DNA of 64,000 nt from Curvularia sp. ZM96 (GCA_022457065.1 JAJGBQ010000001.1:5518001-5582000); one strand, 5' to 3'; shown: positions 33,029 to 48,000, counted from the stretch's first letter. Program-made: numbers and translations. The notes: generated by a model from the letters alone, not told the origin.

Positions 33029-36000
33029 GGAGGAGTGGATGGCAGAGGAGTGTGCAAGAGTGGGTGGAAGGGGAGGATGTATTGGATGGATGGTTTGGGT
33101 GGATGGGCTGGAGGAGGTAGTAATAGTAGTAATAGTGTGAGTGACGGGTACAGGCTGATGTATAGCAGAGCCAGGAATTCGGGCCTGCAGCGTTCAAGTA
33201 GACGGTGGAGGGGATTGGCGAGATTCAGCACAAAGCCCGTTCGCACCGTAGCGTCGTCGGTGGACCTGTCGTTCCCTGTTCAAATTGCGTTTGAGCGGGC
33301 GATGAGGCGGCGGACCGTTGGCAAAAGCCCACGTCCAAGTGCACTTAGCCCGACGCTCAGTCCCTTGCAACGGCAATGCAGATGACAGACCAAGGCGGTT
33401 TAGAGTGAGGATGTGCACGACCCGTAGTAATGCCTTGGCCGAGCGATGCGCCCACACATGCCAGGCCGCCCAATCGACACTGCGCCGGCGCAGCAGCGCT
33501 TTTCGGACACTGGTGGACAGGGGCCCTGGTCGAGATCCAAGGACAGGCCGCGATGCACTGCAGATCGACCGTTCCAGGAGAAACCCGAGGAGAATCCTCG
33601 TGGGCTGGTCGGAAGCAAGCAACCTGTGGGAGTGCGAGTGGGCACGCCGCTTGCTGGGTATGTTGCTGGGATGGAGTGAAGGTCGGTCACCCCCAGCACC
33701 TGGCTTCGGCGCGGATTAACCCCCGCCGAGTTCCTTCGTTCGCACACACGCCGCTGCCGCCGCCGCCAGATGACGACTCAAGTCGCCGTGAGTAGAAGCC
33801 GTGCGTCGCCGACTGCTACGTACTCAAGAGCTGGGTAAACGGGTGTATCGTCGCTGCACGGGTCGTGGGGCTAGTAGTGCTGTGTCGGATTGTCGATTCC
33901 AGACCGGATCCCAGTCTGCGGTGCTCGCTCTTTCTCTCTTCTGCCTTATCCTCGTTTCGTGCAGCGGAGGGTGGGAGGGCAGCCTCAGGGCGTCGAGACA
34001 ACACCACACGGGCTGACGAAGGATTGAACAGGGGGTGTGAAGGGAAGGGGGGGAGGGGGGGAACGGCAGAGACTGAAAGAGTCAAACATGAGACAAGCCA
34101 GATACGATTCTGCACGCTCAAGACGCTTTAAACGAGCCCACCACGCGCGGCCCTTGAATGTCGCCTATATCAAAAGGGTTGGACGGATGGGACCATCGCA
34201 AGCCAGAGCAGATGGGCTTGCCATCGTCCCGCCAAAGTTTGGCCCATGGACGCAGACGGGGGCGGAAGCGAGCAAAAGCTGTCTAATGCTACCCACTACG
34301 GCGGTGACTTGTCCGCATGAGGACGGGCGTGTGGGTGCAGCGCGCGAGTGATTGGCGTCCATCTGGCAGAAAGCGTACACGGCACGAGAGAGCCGCTGCG
34401 AGCGGGCGTGATTTGCTGGCAATAGTCGAGGGCCGTCGACGGATGTGTGTCAGCGCCCTGACAGTGCTGCTGCGGTGCATACATAGAGGGGGGGTGCTGC
34501 TGCTGCTGCTCCTGTCCGCACAGTACATACAGTAGCATGGCCCGAAGAAAAGGCGCCGGCGAGGCTGACTCGGGCCCGTCAGGGTCGTCTCCCCGGAGAA
34601 TGAAATGGCGGCTCACCGCATGTTGGCGGGCAGCAGCAGCCGTCGACGACAGCGACGTCGAGCACGGCGGGCGATACGCATGTTGGTTTCAGCGTGATGG
34701 CAAGCGCGGGCGGCCAGGGCGGCGCGACGGCTCCTGGCTTTTTCCAGCGACCGTCTCCGACCCCAGCAGCAGACAGGCGACGACGTCGTTGGGGCGCCGC
34801 CAGGGCGGGATGGCGGCGTTGAGCCATGGCTTGGCCTCGTCCGACTGTGGAGGATCTTTGAGAAAGAGGCGGGTCGATCAGCAGCAAGCGCATGCAGCTA
34901 ATTCCGGGGGGCCACGTTGGCTGTCACCCTCTTGGCCGCCCTCCTGTCGTAGCCGATTGACATGCCGCCTCTTGTTCTCGAAGCCCCGCTGACACACCAC
35001 ACACATGCCGCTAGCTCCGCCGACCTCTCGTCCACTCGCCTCGCCGTCCTGCCGCCGTCGCCAGGCCAATCTGCTGCCATCGCGTGTACATGCAGGGTCG
35101 TCGCAATGTACCTCCCAGTCCGTCCGCCATACCGCCTGTGCGACACTCGCGCGCTGCCGCCGCCGCACGGCAAACCTGCGAACCCAGAATCACGTGCACG
35201 GACGCGCCCATCCAGCGTCTTCCGTTGATGGAAAATTTCCCAGCTCGGGCCACGCTGCCCGCCGCGACTCGCGCCAGCCCTTGATACCGTCGCTTTGGGT
35301 TTCGCACACCATGCTCTTTGCGTGGGCAGTACATCCATAGTACCTACCTGCTGTGTATGTGCACCACGCGCGCATGCTGCCCGCCTGCTCGCCTTTTCGC
35401 CTTAGCCACGTACGCCCATGTACCCTCTCGGCCTGCCTGGCGCCATCCCCGCCCAGCCTGGCGCCCTCACAAGCCTCCCTCCGCCATACCTTTCCAGTCG
35501 GCATGGCGCAGCCCTAGAATCGCTGCATGATCTCCCGGAAGAGCACCAACCATAACCGACTGTGTCTGATCTCAGGGCGCGTGGGCGTGGCAGGGATACC
35601 GATACCTGGGCCGCATCGTGACCCGTCATCAGCGGGAACACGCTTGCATCCATCCATCCATCCATCAAAAGGCCTCCCTGGTGCTATCCGAGCGATCCTC
35701 TCGGCGTTTCATTCTCACAGACGGACATGGTGCAGCCATCTTCACCACTGTCACTTTCCCCAGGCGCCTCCTCCGCACCTCGCTCTCACAATCACCTCGC
35801 TTGGCGCAACTCCATTGCTTCTCTTCGCGTTACATGATGGCTATCATCATCTCTCCATGAGCCACCCAGGCCTAGATCCACTACATCCTAACATGTTCTA
35901 TCTCCCTTCCGCTCGGTCCACTCCTCTAGCCAGGGTATCCCGGCTAAAGTGTGTAGGCGAAGTCTGCGCGGAGATGGCAAGGCTGCCTTAATTGCAAGGC

Positions 36001-39000
36001 TCTTATTGGCCCCTACTCCTGAAATAATGTCTTGATCTACCGGTCTTCTTCCGAATCGTGTGAGGACTGTGTAGTATACCCTCACTACTTGGGTGCCTGG
36101 GACCGCCATGACGCCGCCTGGGGGGGCCTGTGCCAAGGGCAATCCCATCGATAATCCCAGAAACCACCGAATTGGATGTTCAAATTTCGCATTAACGGTT
36201 ATTTCAACTGGCTGGGAGATAATACCAGTATTCTAGATCCGACGTCTGCTGGGTCCACTCTACCCAATTCGCAAGGTCTATTTTGTGGTCACTACACTCC
36301 AAGGTCCGCGCCTCGACGCCAGCAGAACGAAAAGGCCTCGTTCCTGATTTTGCCCAACCGCAACCCATTGACGTATGTAGCCCAAGATTGACTTTCGTAT
36401 CGATCGTTTGCCTCCAGGATTTCCCTGCCAAGTTAACAACCAGCCTGCTTACTCGTGTAAATTAGGCGAGGAAATGAGGTCAACTGGAAGTGAAGCGCGA
36501 CCGACTGATTGGAATTGTTTTTCAGGCAAGCCAACCCCGGTTAATCGAATTCTCTTCAAGAACACATGGTCTGCCCCAAGATCGATCGCTCTTGAAATGG
36601 AAAAAGGATATTTATTGACGCTTTTTCTCATTCCATCACCACAGCCCCACGCCCAATTCGTATGAGCCATGGTTCGCAAGTAGACATCCTCTCCCTCAAC
36701 CGAAATTGTCTTGGGATATCCCCGTACCCAGCTCCGGCCTTCACACTCCTTCCGTCTTCATGCTATCATAACGACTCGCTCGTAATGGGGTCCTCCTGTC
36801 TTCACGTGTCATACTACTACATAGGCTCGGTGTCTACACACTCCTTGTGAAAGGGGTCTCTTCCCTCACCCCCTTTCTTAGAATCTTACGATTTTGTAGT
36901 GCACTCAAGTTTCGTCCCTGCCTTTCGGTGCCATGCCCATACGAGTCACTATTCGCAAGCGCCCTTGAGAGAGCAAGCATACTTTGCCCTCGTGAAACTT
37001 ACCCAATGCCGTGTCAGTGTTCTCTACCGGGTCACAGGGATGAGCATGACAGGGTAGCTATTAAGACCTAGCGGCCCGAATGGGGCAGCAGGATCCCAAA
37101 AAAGTCAACGGCAAGGACAAACGGTCCAGTCCCGGGGTCATGTACCCTGTTGCTTCTTGTCCCCGTTGAGTATGTCTTCCGGATCCATTACGCCACGGCA
37201 AGGGGCCACGTAGATCAGTCCAGAGTCCTCTGCACCAGCACGGCGAGATATGCTCGGCTGACCGTGAGATTCCCCAGGATGTGATACAGCCAAGTCTCAG
37301 ATCAGCCGGATTAGAGGAAGAGTCCACCAATACTGACTTGGCCGGATGACGGACGCAGTGCAACGCCCCTCGATTTTCCTGTCAGCTCCAGCCCATTGTG
37401 CATTGCAGCCGACGAAGATCCATCAGCAGGGTATTCGGTACGCCTTCCACGAAGGGTTGCCACCGGTATTTACCGGAAGGATTCATTTTTCATCACCAGA
37501 GTGGACATCCTTCATCAACTGACTGGGTTAACGATGCAACATGCGGAGCGAGCTTATCGAAACCCTCCTGTTTCACCACCATCTGGACCTCGAGGTCCAC
37601 TCCGGCCAGCTATCAAAACCACTAACCAGCAAAAAGACTTGAGCCGTTGCAAAAGCACCATCAACAGCGTATACGGTATGCGGAGGTTGTGGCCCCCCCT
37701 GGCCTGGTCGGCATTGCTGCATCCCTCCTGCTGATCCAGCTGCATACGACATGGCGCTGTTACAGCAGTGGGCTGGAAAATGTGACAATAAACTATGCGA
37801 ACAACATCACTGGATACACTGGTGCTCCATTTTCCAGGCCCTGGTCGACACATCTCGGCCTGACCCACCAAACGTCCGCGTCGGCTTGCCTCACTCCCCT
37901 GTCACTGCAGAAATCGTTAGCTCATCCTCCACCGTGTGGCTGGCGTTCGGCAAGTCGATTCGTTCAACCAACGTGACAGGACGTTAGCATCGTTCTCGCG
38001 TGTGCCATGCACGCGCTACTGTCCACACCATGAAAGCATTGATTACCGATCTAGGCTTAACGGCTGCCTGGATGACTTTGGATTTACCCCCAGGGTCGGA
38101 TCTCGTACACAGCCCGGTACTTTCGTGGGTGATCCCCCTGTTTTCCCAATTGACGCTGCCAGTGCGACTGGTACCAGATTCAAGTCGCTTTGCGACGCGT
38201 GGCTTACATCGCCGCCACACATAGCTTTCTTCTGAGAAGTGGTACGACGTCTGCATAGAGCTTATATCTCACCAGTCGCTACACTGGATCGCAGCCAAGC
38301 GAGGAAATCAATGGTTGAGTACGATCCCATTGCGAGAAAGAGGATCAGGTCCGTTCGCTCCAAGGATGATCCACAATTATAGTGCAACGGGGTCGGTCAA
38401 GGAGAGTTTTGTTCATTTTTGCGGTGGATTCAGACGTGCATAATGAACGCAGGACCAAGCTCAACCAGTTCCCCGCTGTCTATGCGCCAAAACTATGGGC
38501 TAAATCTTACGCTGGAGCTTTGGCCTTCGGCATTAGTGACCGTTGCAGTGTCTTCTTCACCATCTGCGTCTTTTTCTCTCTCCTCACGACAAGGTCCATT
38601 TACAGTGCACACTGGGTAACCATAGATTAACCATCACATCGACGATGTCAAGAAGTCGAAGGATTGGATCGCAAGATTAACCCGATGACCCACGACACGT
38701 CAATCATCACCCATGTTCTTCGTTAGAACTTCGGCATCTGATCCTTACTTAGCAGGCGTGACTTCCGGAGCTACGGGCAGATCCCCATCCCTCCTGTGCA
38801 GCAAGGGAAATGATCACGGACGAACGTATCCGTCTACGGCTTTGGGACCAGCCAGTTCGTGTCGGCACACGCGCCCCCTTTGCAGTCAGCGAAGCCTCCC
38901 GCCACAACCCAAGTAGCAGGTACTGTGACATGTGATGACCGAACCCGAGCTGGCGTGTTAAGATACCGGGGCTTGCGACAAAGTCCAGGGATGATACCAA

Positions 39001-42000
39001 AAGAAAGTCACTGTGGGGAGCGAGGTACCAGTGACTTGCTTGGTTCGCACAGTGGTCGCGCGTATGGGGCCTTGCTATAGCATCTTCGGAGCTACCGTTG
39101 CATCTGCACACTGGGTACGGAGCTTTGCCTATCGCCGAGAAAGATTGCGCAGCAGGCAAGTTTGGTTAAAATGACGGCCGCAAGGCAAAGGCGGGGCACA
39201 AGATCACTGTCGCCGCCGTCGTTCGGCCCTTCGCAACGTGGATGACCATCAGCAGATCCACACTTCACCAACCTGGCTGTCGGGAGATGCCCGAGGCCGC
39301 AGTGATGTGTTGACGTGGACACCAGTCTATCGAAACCTAATCTCTAACACCACACCTCGTTTACTTGGTGATGGGCATGCAATGCCCGCCAGCTCATGCA
39401 GCCCGTGGATCATGAACATGGGCTCCAGCCTATTGCCCTACCTGTTCTGGCTAAGTACAACGCAAGCTTAATCAATCAATGAACGGCCTCTTTTTTTTCT
39501 TTCTGTCAGTCTTGCAGACCTTAGTGCAGCAACACGCATTCTGGACCTCGGAGAATGTCCGAACGGGCGTAGTATGCCACTATCGTGCTCGAGGACCGCA
39601 ACCACCACGATGCCCTGGCCCCCCTTGCTGTTACATCGCCGAACGGTGTGCTCCTCGCGTGGCTTTTGATCGAGCAGCACCGAACAGGCTAACGCCAGCG
39701 TAGTGCACATCATAATGTCCCTTAATTTTTTTTAGTACTGGGGCATTCCTTCCCACGACCCCCGTGCTTTCCGTACCCTCCCTTGCTGACGAGATGCTGA
39801 CACAGGACAGGGACGATAGCCGATGGAAGCGTGGATCTGCAGTCGCCTGCAGCTTCAAACCTGATATCTGTCGGCAATTGGGGGGAAGGTATGACGACAT
39901 TAACGGTCCACCCCAACGTCTATCACCACGGTAATGCCGGGAAGCGCCCACGCATCATGCAGCGTCATTGTCCTCATGGCCAAAAGTCTAGAGTACGTAC
40001 TTACGTAGGTACGTAGGTGGCATTGTGATTGATACCTGGTTCAATCAGCCTCATTATACGAAAACGGTCGCAGTGAAATCACTCCGCTCTACGGCCGTAA
40101 AGGCTTGTGCGGCCAAACATCGCCCCCTTCTCTCTGCTTATTTCCTTTTTCTTTTATTCCCATGCATAATTCATGTCTTTGAAACAAGGGCCCCTACCTA
40201 CTTCCCTTATTGTAGATGCGTACATACGAAGTACATTGCAGGATAAAAAAGTAAACCCCCACACACATACGGTATTCGTATGTGCCGCAAAGCACACCCG
40301 GCAGTGACCAATATCACACCCAAACGTGCTCGCGGGGAGTCCGATGATTTGCCTTGTTTCTCTTGGCCCGCTGACTCTCTTTTTTAAACGCCCACTTGCG
40401 ACTTATAGACCATGTCAAACATCCCAAAGTCTCGGGCTCTTAACACGCCCATCTTATTACGTTGTTTGCTTGGCTCGTCAGCGAGTGAGTGAGTGAGTTC
40501 AGCTATACGGAGTACACCTCTTCGCTTCCTCATTGAAAATAATAATAAAAAAGCGTAAAGTATTCCGTCTCTTTGCTTCTCCGGCTCAGCAGCTGTACTG
40601 GCCATACATGAAACCATCAGGGCGCACTTTTTTTCCACACTTCAAAAAGAAAGAGAGTAGTGTATGTATGTGCGCTGTGATGCATCACTTCTTTTCCCTT
40701 TTTCGCTTTCAGCTCGCTTGTATGATTCGCGCTCATTGCTTGTGCATTCACATCCACTACCCCACGTAGAGCTGCAGTAGCGCTTCAATGCCATGCCGCC
40801 GTGTGTATGGTAACATGGCGCGTATACGATTGAGCAAGGGAGAGAGAGGCACGTGTCTGCAAGGCGTGCGTATGTAAGTGCTATGTAGGCAAGTACTGTA
40901 TACTGCAGTATGATGTATGTACGTGTTGGACTCGGGACTTGTTCAGCCGTGAACTAGGAATGAGGGACCAGGGGCAGCATCATGAGGCTAGGTTGAATGG
41001 GGTAAATGCGGTTGTTGGGTCTTTTGCATGCTTGCCTGGCGCACAGTGTAGGCATGTCCGTATACCAGTAGTATGCCGGTTTTTTTGCGGCTGGGCTGGC
41101 TACTGGTAACTGGCTGGTTGAATGGACCTACACGGGGAAATTTTTAGCACCGATGATGTAAAGTAGTTCACGTGGCTCTCTTTTTTTTCCCTTGCTAAAC
41201 ACTGGGTTGATGTCATTGTATGCTGCTTCACCTCGCTTATTCGCCGCCTCCCTCGGACTCCGCCTTTTCAAGGTGCATATCCGCGCGTCAGAACAAGTCC
41301 CGTATCTACCAATCTCACATCCGCATGTATTCATGTGACCTCTTCCAAACCTCGTCAGACAAGTAGCCACTCAGCCTCACCCACTAGCCAAGAGGGACAA
41401 AAAACCGCATCATGCGCAACATACGCAGGATCGGCTTTTGTGGACATATGTCTGTGTCTGATGCTGACGCTGATCGGGATCAGGATCGGGATCGGGGATC
41501 ATAGAGACAGTGTGATATGCCGCGTTGAACGGTGAGGTGAGATGGGGAGGGGGGAGGCTGGCTGAGGTGGGTTTTTTTTGGCGATCCTGGATTCCTGCGA
41601 TGGGGATATGGATATGATGTGTTGTCTTATAGCCAGGGAATGGGGTATTGAAGGACACCCGGTTGGGTGGGTGAAGGATGCGTGACGAGCTGCATCTGGA
41701 GATCAAATTGTTGAAGCCCGAGTGGTGGATTAAGGTGGAGAGACGGCGATGTTGACTTTGGTCTGGATATAATTTGCTCGGTTACACGGATTTCGATAGT
41801 GCTGCTGATGCTTTGCATGGAGGTATAGAGGCATGTGGTGATTGGTGAGGCTGTGGTTGTTGTGACAGCAAGTGATCGGATGTAGTGGGGTGGTTGGTAA
41901 GCAGGATGATTTAGCCAAAGTGCTTTGCTTGCAGTCGAGGTAACAGCAAAGTAAGCAGTACTTTGTAGTAAGTGGTAGTCACTTGTGAGAAATGAGGTTG

Positions 42001-45000
42001 GAAATATGAGTGATGGACTCTGCCCCTCTTAGCATCGGAATAGTGTCCAAAGCGACGTTCAATTGATGTCACTAAGTGCTCAGCTCCTTCGTCTAACATG
42101 GATCGGTCTTCTATGCCAATTCAGTCAGCTGGCTCCAAGTCCAACGAGTTCTTCGCTTTCATACTTAGCTATCTAATTCAACCTAGATTGAATTTGCTAG
42201 TATGTCACCAATTTATACACACACGTGCAGTAGTTTGTATATTGTGCTTAGTTCATAAGAATAGATGTTTTCACTGCAGTCTGAGATGTTTGACACAAAT
42301 GTTGTACATCCTATGCATATGACTAATCCATTTTAGACTGCTTTGTGCTGACACGTCCACTTCAGAGACCAAACCTTAAGGTACATGTTGTGTGTAGGCT
42401 CCTGACTCCCATTTGGCAGTGGCCATACATCGCTCTGCTGCTCCTAAGCGGATAAATTGGCCTAGAATCACCCGCAAATTATGGCCTTTACAAGGGATCC
42501 AGCATGGATTCAACCCATGTTGATGGCATGACTGAGATCCAGAAGACTTATCGCCCACAGCATGGACACACTCAATTGAAAAATGGACAGCAACGGTGTT
42601 GTCAGAAACATACGCAGTTTGTAAAAAAAAACTGAAAATTTCAGGTGGAGGCAGTAGCTGAGATGGCACGCTTTTGGTTCTTTTGAGGGTTTTCTCCTAC
42701 GATCGTCTATAGATCTTTGTTATATTCGTGCAGAAGGACACTTCGAACTTGTTGTCAGGCGGCTCGAAAATGCTGTTCTGATAGTGCAAAGTGTCTCGTT
42801 TTTCAAAGGAATGCAACCTTTTCTGAGTTCTTTTCTAACAAAGAGTGTGTAAAATTATGGCTCGAAGAGGCACAAGGTTGGAGTGATTGACAAAACACTA
42901 ACCTAGTAGGGTAAACAAGTATAAGCTGAAGACTATATAGTATTCAAGCCCAGCAAATTCAAAGAAGGTGGTCTTCGCGATTTTTTTTTTCAGGTTTCAT
43001 GTGGGATACGAATGTATGTAGAATAGCCTCAAAACAATTTGGCCTAGAAATTTTTGCGCTGTGTTGGATGGGATTGAAACGAGAGGTCTACACACTTGAC
43101 ATTGGAGAGCAGTACTAGTTTTTAGCACAGGATCAGCTCTAAGAGACAACAGAGAATTCATCTATGATCGAACATGAGCACGTCATAGTGCACGCATGGT
43201 CGACGACACATTCTCAGATCGTAGTATATGCCAGGCCAGTAACGACTTGATATTTTTACCCGCGCGAACTAGTCAGACAATAGTCCCGTGGTTTATTTCA
43301 GAAAATAACTTGCTACGTTTTGTAAAGGTGGAATAGTAGATCTATCATTTCATCGCATCGGCGAGAATCTACAATTTTTATGCTGGATTATGATTTCTTT
43401 TTTTTTCTGCGTTTTAGCAGTCGGAAGGTTCAGCTCAGGATCAGAACCGGGGAAGAGACTGGATTTGTCTGAATCTTTTCCGAAGTAATTGGATTAACAC
43501 AATGTCATGTAGCTGGTCAAGCCAGCGCTTTGAGAATTCCTTTATCAACATCTCACATGTGAACGCAGGACGAGAATGGAGTAACTCCGGAAAACTAATA
43601 CTGTAAGTTACGCTTCACACCGTTCTACTCATTCAACAGAACAAGCGATACAACGATACACATATTTCACTAGATGTCATATGGGAGCCCAAACTTACAC
43701 GGCGAACCCGTCGCAGACGTCGTGGCTTTTCTGGTGACTATCTGTGTTCATCAATCTTGCGCACCATATCCCAAGCGCTCCGGTACTTTGTGGACACGTC
43801 CAAGGAGTTTTGTAAGATGCATGAAACACACTGTTATCTCGTGTTTGCAAAGCCGAGACTGCATTGCTTTCGAGACTCGCAAAGTAGCACAAGAAGGTGG
43901 ATCGGAGATAGCGCGGATCTAAGCTCTGCACTAGCGTGGACCCTATCATAACATCTCATCTTTCTTCAAGAGCATGGTAGGTGATATGCGTAGGATGCTA
44001 GTAAGCATTACTGTCGAGGTCTCTTATCTCGGGGATTGAATGTGATTGCATGTGAGTTTGCAGCATGCACTGATACCCCTCATTACCTCTATCTTCACCA
44101 GCGTACTTAGTTGCCGTTGACAATGTCATCGTTGGCAGTCAGCGGATTTCATATTGCACGACCGTGTTGACAAGCAGAGCGGCGAGTGTTGCAAATCATT
44201 CCTTATCACAATTTGTGGGTAAATTCTGGGCTCTTGTTGAGGAACTTGTATGCTAAGCGTGTTAGTGTCTGCATTCCCTGCGCTAGTGTCGGTAGTTGGC
44301 ATGCATTTCATGTACATCTTGACGAAGGACAGGAGCCCGAGAAAGCCCATGGGGCTCCTGGGCGAATTTCTGCTTTGTACCTGCCGGATGCAAGTAGTCA
44401 GTGGGGGACGGAGGAACATAGATGCGGATATGAAGCGGGCCGGGATGGCGAAGCATAATCAGGTCGAAACGTGGGTCAGGAATCTAGCCACCCAAAGTTC
44501 AGGGCCCGCCGCATCAGGGTCGCAGCAGGCAATATACTTTGGCAGGTTTCAGGGAGCGCCAATGGGACATATCCAGGCGGTAAGCAGAGTACGGTGAAGA
44601 GGGCTGATGGAACAGGCGGCGAGGGTCAGGCAGGGCAGCCGTAAGCGGAAGCAGGACTAGGGCGGGCGAAAAGGAAAAACGTGCACCCAAGCGGCGCTTT
44701 GACCCGTGGGCAAAATAATAATTTACTTCCGCGCCCGACTGTACACGCCGGCCCCTCGACGCTCTCTCCGGCGTGCCTAGTCAACGCTCTTTCTTCACTG
44801 CTTCTCTGTTTTGTATAGACTCTCCACTCTTCCCTTGGGGCGTCTCTGCACATTTGATACCCGCGTCTTTGCGCTCTTTTTTTTTCTTCTCACGCTGCTG
44901 AGCACTACCGACGCTTCAGCTGCGGGCCTTACCTGATATCGATAAGGAAAGCCCCTCCAAAAAAGAAATCCCTCGTTGCGCTCCCAAAGAAAAAGTGCAG

Positions 45001-45045
45001 TGCACCACTCCCCTCCAGCAGATGCCGCACTCTGAGTCGCCAACT
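33029..45045. other. 12-kb gene desert between mtfA and eEF3
   Basis: Divergent promoters of mtfA (left edge) and eEF3 (right edge) must lie here. About 34,000-36,000 is GC-rich with many overlapping short frames on both strands but none with family motifs. About 42,100-44,000 is AT-rich with homopolymer T runs and could be an old, mutated repeat. Simple repeats seen: CATC repeats near 35,650, a GCTGCTGCTGCTG run near 34,495-34,510, and a palindromic TACGTAGGTACGTAGG stretch near 40,003-40,018. No transposon ends or RNA gene was recognised. Confidence 0.5.
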
Positions 45046-48000
45046 ATGGCTCCCGCTATCGTCGTCGACAAGGCTGGCGCCACCCCTGCGCCCTCACAAG
45101 AAGACGTCGCTGCCTTTATCAGCAGCATCGTCACGGCAAAGACATCGCACGCTTCGGTCGAGGCCGCTTACGCCCTTACCACCCTCCTCCAGAACTCGGT
45201 CGGCTTCCGTGGCCTTTACGGCTATGGCATAATCGAGGAGATCAAGAAATGCGCCACCAACAAGAAGGATGCTGTGCGAAGAGAGGGCGCCATGAACGCC
45301 CTGGGCGCTCTTTTTGAGCGATTTCCGCGCACACAGCGCATCACAGAGGCCATCTTTCTCGTCCAGGAACAGGGCCTGGTGCCCTTGGCACTCGACCTGA
45401 TGGCGGACAAGACTGGCTCTGTCAAGGAGTCGGCCAAGTATGCCCTCGATGCTCTCTTTGAGAACTTGGGCGCCGAGGCCAAGGTTTTCGGCCTCCTCCC
45501 GGTACTCACAACGTACCTGGGAAAGAAGTCTGGAAAGTGGCAGGGTGCTGCTTTCGCATACGAGCTCATCGGCCGCATGGCTGACAAGGCCAAGATGGGC
45601 ATGGAGAGCCTCGAGGTTGAGAAGGAGAAGGATGTTCTGCGTGAAGCCATGGGCAAGAAGCTCGAGGGTCTCATTCCCGTTGTTGAGTCTGGAATGCATG
45701 ACCTCAAGAGCGAGGTATGACATCTCTTCCCACGACTAGTAAGAAGCCACTAACCATGATCAGGTTGCGAAGCAAGCCGTCAAGACTATGAACAGCCTTA
45801 CTACCCTCCTCCAAAACGACGACATCGCACCCCGGATACCCCTGCTTGTCAAGGCCATTGAGGACCCATCCACACAGAGTCTGCAGAAGGCCATTCATGC
45901 CCTCTCACAAACGACCTTCGTTGCCGTGGTCACATCCCCCGTTCTGGCCATGGTCACTCCTCTGCTTGAGCGCTCTTTGAACACGCCCACGACCACCCAA
46001 GAAGTCACTCGTCAGACAGTAGTCGTCGTCGAAAATTTGACCAAGCTCGTCCACGACCCTGTCGAGGCCCGCGCTTTCCTGCCCAAGCTCCGCCCCGGTG
46101 TGCAGGCTGTGAAAGACCGCGCGTCTCTGCCTGAAGTCCGTGAAATCGGACAACGTGCGTTGGACGTCATCGAAAAAGCCATGGCCGATCCTGACCACAA
46201 CGGTGGAAGCGGTGCTAATGCTCGCGTCCAGCCATCAGAGGTTCAGCAGGCTCTGGACAAGGAAATCGCTGCCAACGGTAACATGCTCAACTTTCCTGGC
46301 GACGCCGAGACCTGGAATGCTACGAAGGGCTACATTTCGGAGATGATCGCCGAGGTTGTGAGCCAGAGAGAGATTCCCCGCATTCCTAAGCTCATCGCAC
46401 CCTACCTGGAGCCTTTAATGAACGATGAGGATGGCAAAAAGGTTGCAGAGGCTGTGCATCAATTCTATTCTGATGAGGACAAGCGCAAATTTGGCGAGCC
46501 TGTCAAGGAGGACGATGGAGAGACCGAGATTGTCAACGCTACCTTCTCTCTGGGTTACGGTGGTATGTTGCTTCTTTCGCACACCAACCTTCGTCTTCTC
46601 AAGGGCCACCGTTATGGTCTCTGCGGCCGCAACGGTGCTGGAAAATCTACACTTATGCGCAGTATCGCAAGCGGCAAGTTGGAAGGTTTCCCGTCTCAGG
46701 ATGAGGTCAAGACATGCTTTGTCGAGCACAACCAGGGCGAAGACGCCGATCTCTCCATTCTGGAATACATTGTCCGAGACCCGCGCTTCGCAGATGAGAG
46801 CAGGGAGCGCATTTCCGAAGTCCTGGAAGAAGTCGGCTTCACTGCTGGACCCGAAGGCAGACAATCGCACAAGGTCGGTTCTCTGTCTGGAGGTTGGAAG
46901 ATGAAGCTGGCCTTGGCCCGCGCCATGCTTATGCGCGCCGACGTGCTTCTTCTCGACGAACCCACTAACCACTTGGATGTTGCCAACGTCGCGTGGCTCG
47001 CAAATTACCTCAAGTCGCACAAGGAGGTTACCAGTTTGATCGTCTCCCACGACTCCGGTTTCCTCGACGAAGTCTGCACAGACATCTACCACTACGAAAA
47101 CAAGAAGCTGGTATGCTACAAGGGTAACTTGGCCGACTTTGTTCGACAGAAGCCCGAGGCCAAGAGCTACTACACCCTGTCAGCTACCCAGGTTCAATTC
47201 AAGTTCCCTCCTCCTGGTATTCTCACTGGTGTCAAGTCCAACACTCGCTCCATCTTGCGTATGACCAACTGCACATACACCTATCCTGGAGCATCCAAGC
47301 CTTCGCTCGTTGACGCTTCATGCAATTTGTCTCTGTCTTCTCGAGTGGCCATTATCGGTGCCAATGGTGCTGGTAAATCTACGCTCATCAAGATGCTTAC
47401 GGGAGAGACTATTCCTCAAGAAGGAACCGTCGAGAAGCACCCTAACTTGCGTATTGGTTACATCAAGCAACACGCTCTCGAGCACGTCGAGATGCACTTG
47501 GAGAAGACACCCAACCAGTATCTCCAGTGGCGATATGCCAACGGTGATGACCGTGAGGTGCTCATGAAGCAGACCCGTGTTCTTACTGCCGAAGACAAGG
47601 CCCAGATGGAGACTCCCATTGACCTTGGTGACGGCAGGGGTCCCCGCAAGATTGAGGCGCTCATTGGTCGCTCCAAGTACAAGAAGACCTTCCAGTACGA
47701 GGTCAAGTGGCTCCACATGCTGCCCAAGTTCAACTCGCACATCTCGCGTGAGACCCTGATTGAGAAGGGTTTCACCAAGCTTGTTCAGGAGTTTGATGAC
47801 CACGAGTCTTCTCGCGAGGGTCTTGGTTACCGTGTCCTTGAGCCCAAGGTCATCTCCAAGCACTTTGAGGATTTGGGCTTGGACCCTGAGATTGCGAACC
47901 ACAATGAGATCTCTGGTCTCTCTGGAGGACAGAAAGTCAAGGTCGTGCTTGGTATGTACCCTTCATTTCGCTACACTAATGTATTGCTGCTAACAAATGC

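Noticed and set aside
33400..35340. Many overlapping frames of 100-150 codons on both strands
   Set aside because: The segment is GC-rich, which lengthens chance frames; six-frame openness with no motifs argues against genes.
35640..35670. CATC simple repeat as a telomere-like or CRISPR-like array
   Set aside because: A handful of 4-bp units only; no spacer structure and not a telomeric motif.
42490..42560. T-arm-like hairpin (CATGG stem, 7-nt loop)
   Set aside because: The loop lacks the TTC of a tRNA T-loop and no acceptor, D or anticodon arms can be formed.
45094..47902. Long minus-strand frames opposite eEF3 (up to about 225 codons)
   Set aside because: Mirror frames of a highly expressed, codon-biased gene; no motifs and stops at exon ends.
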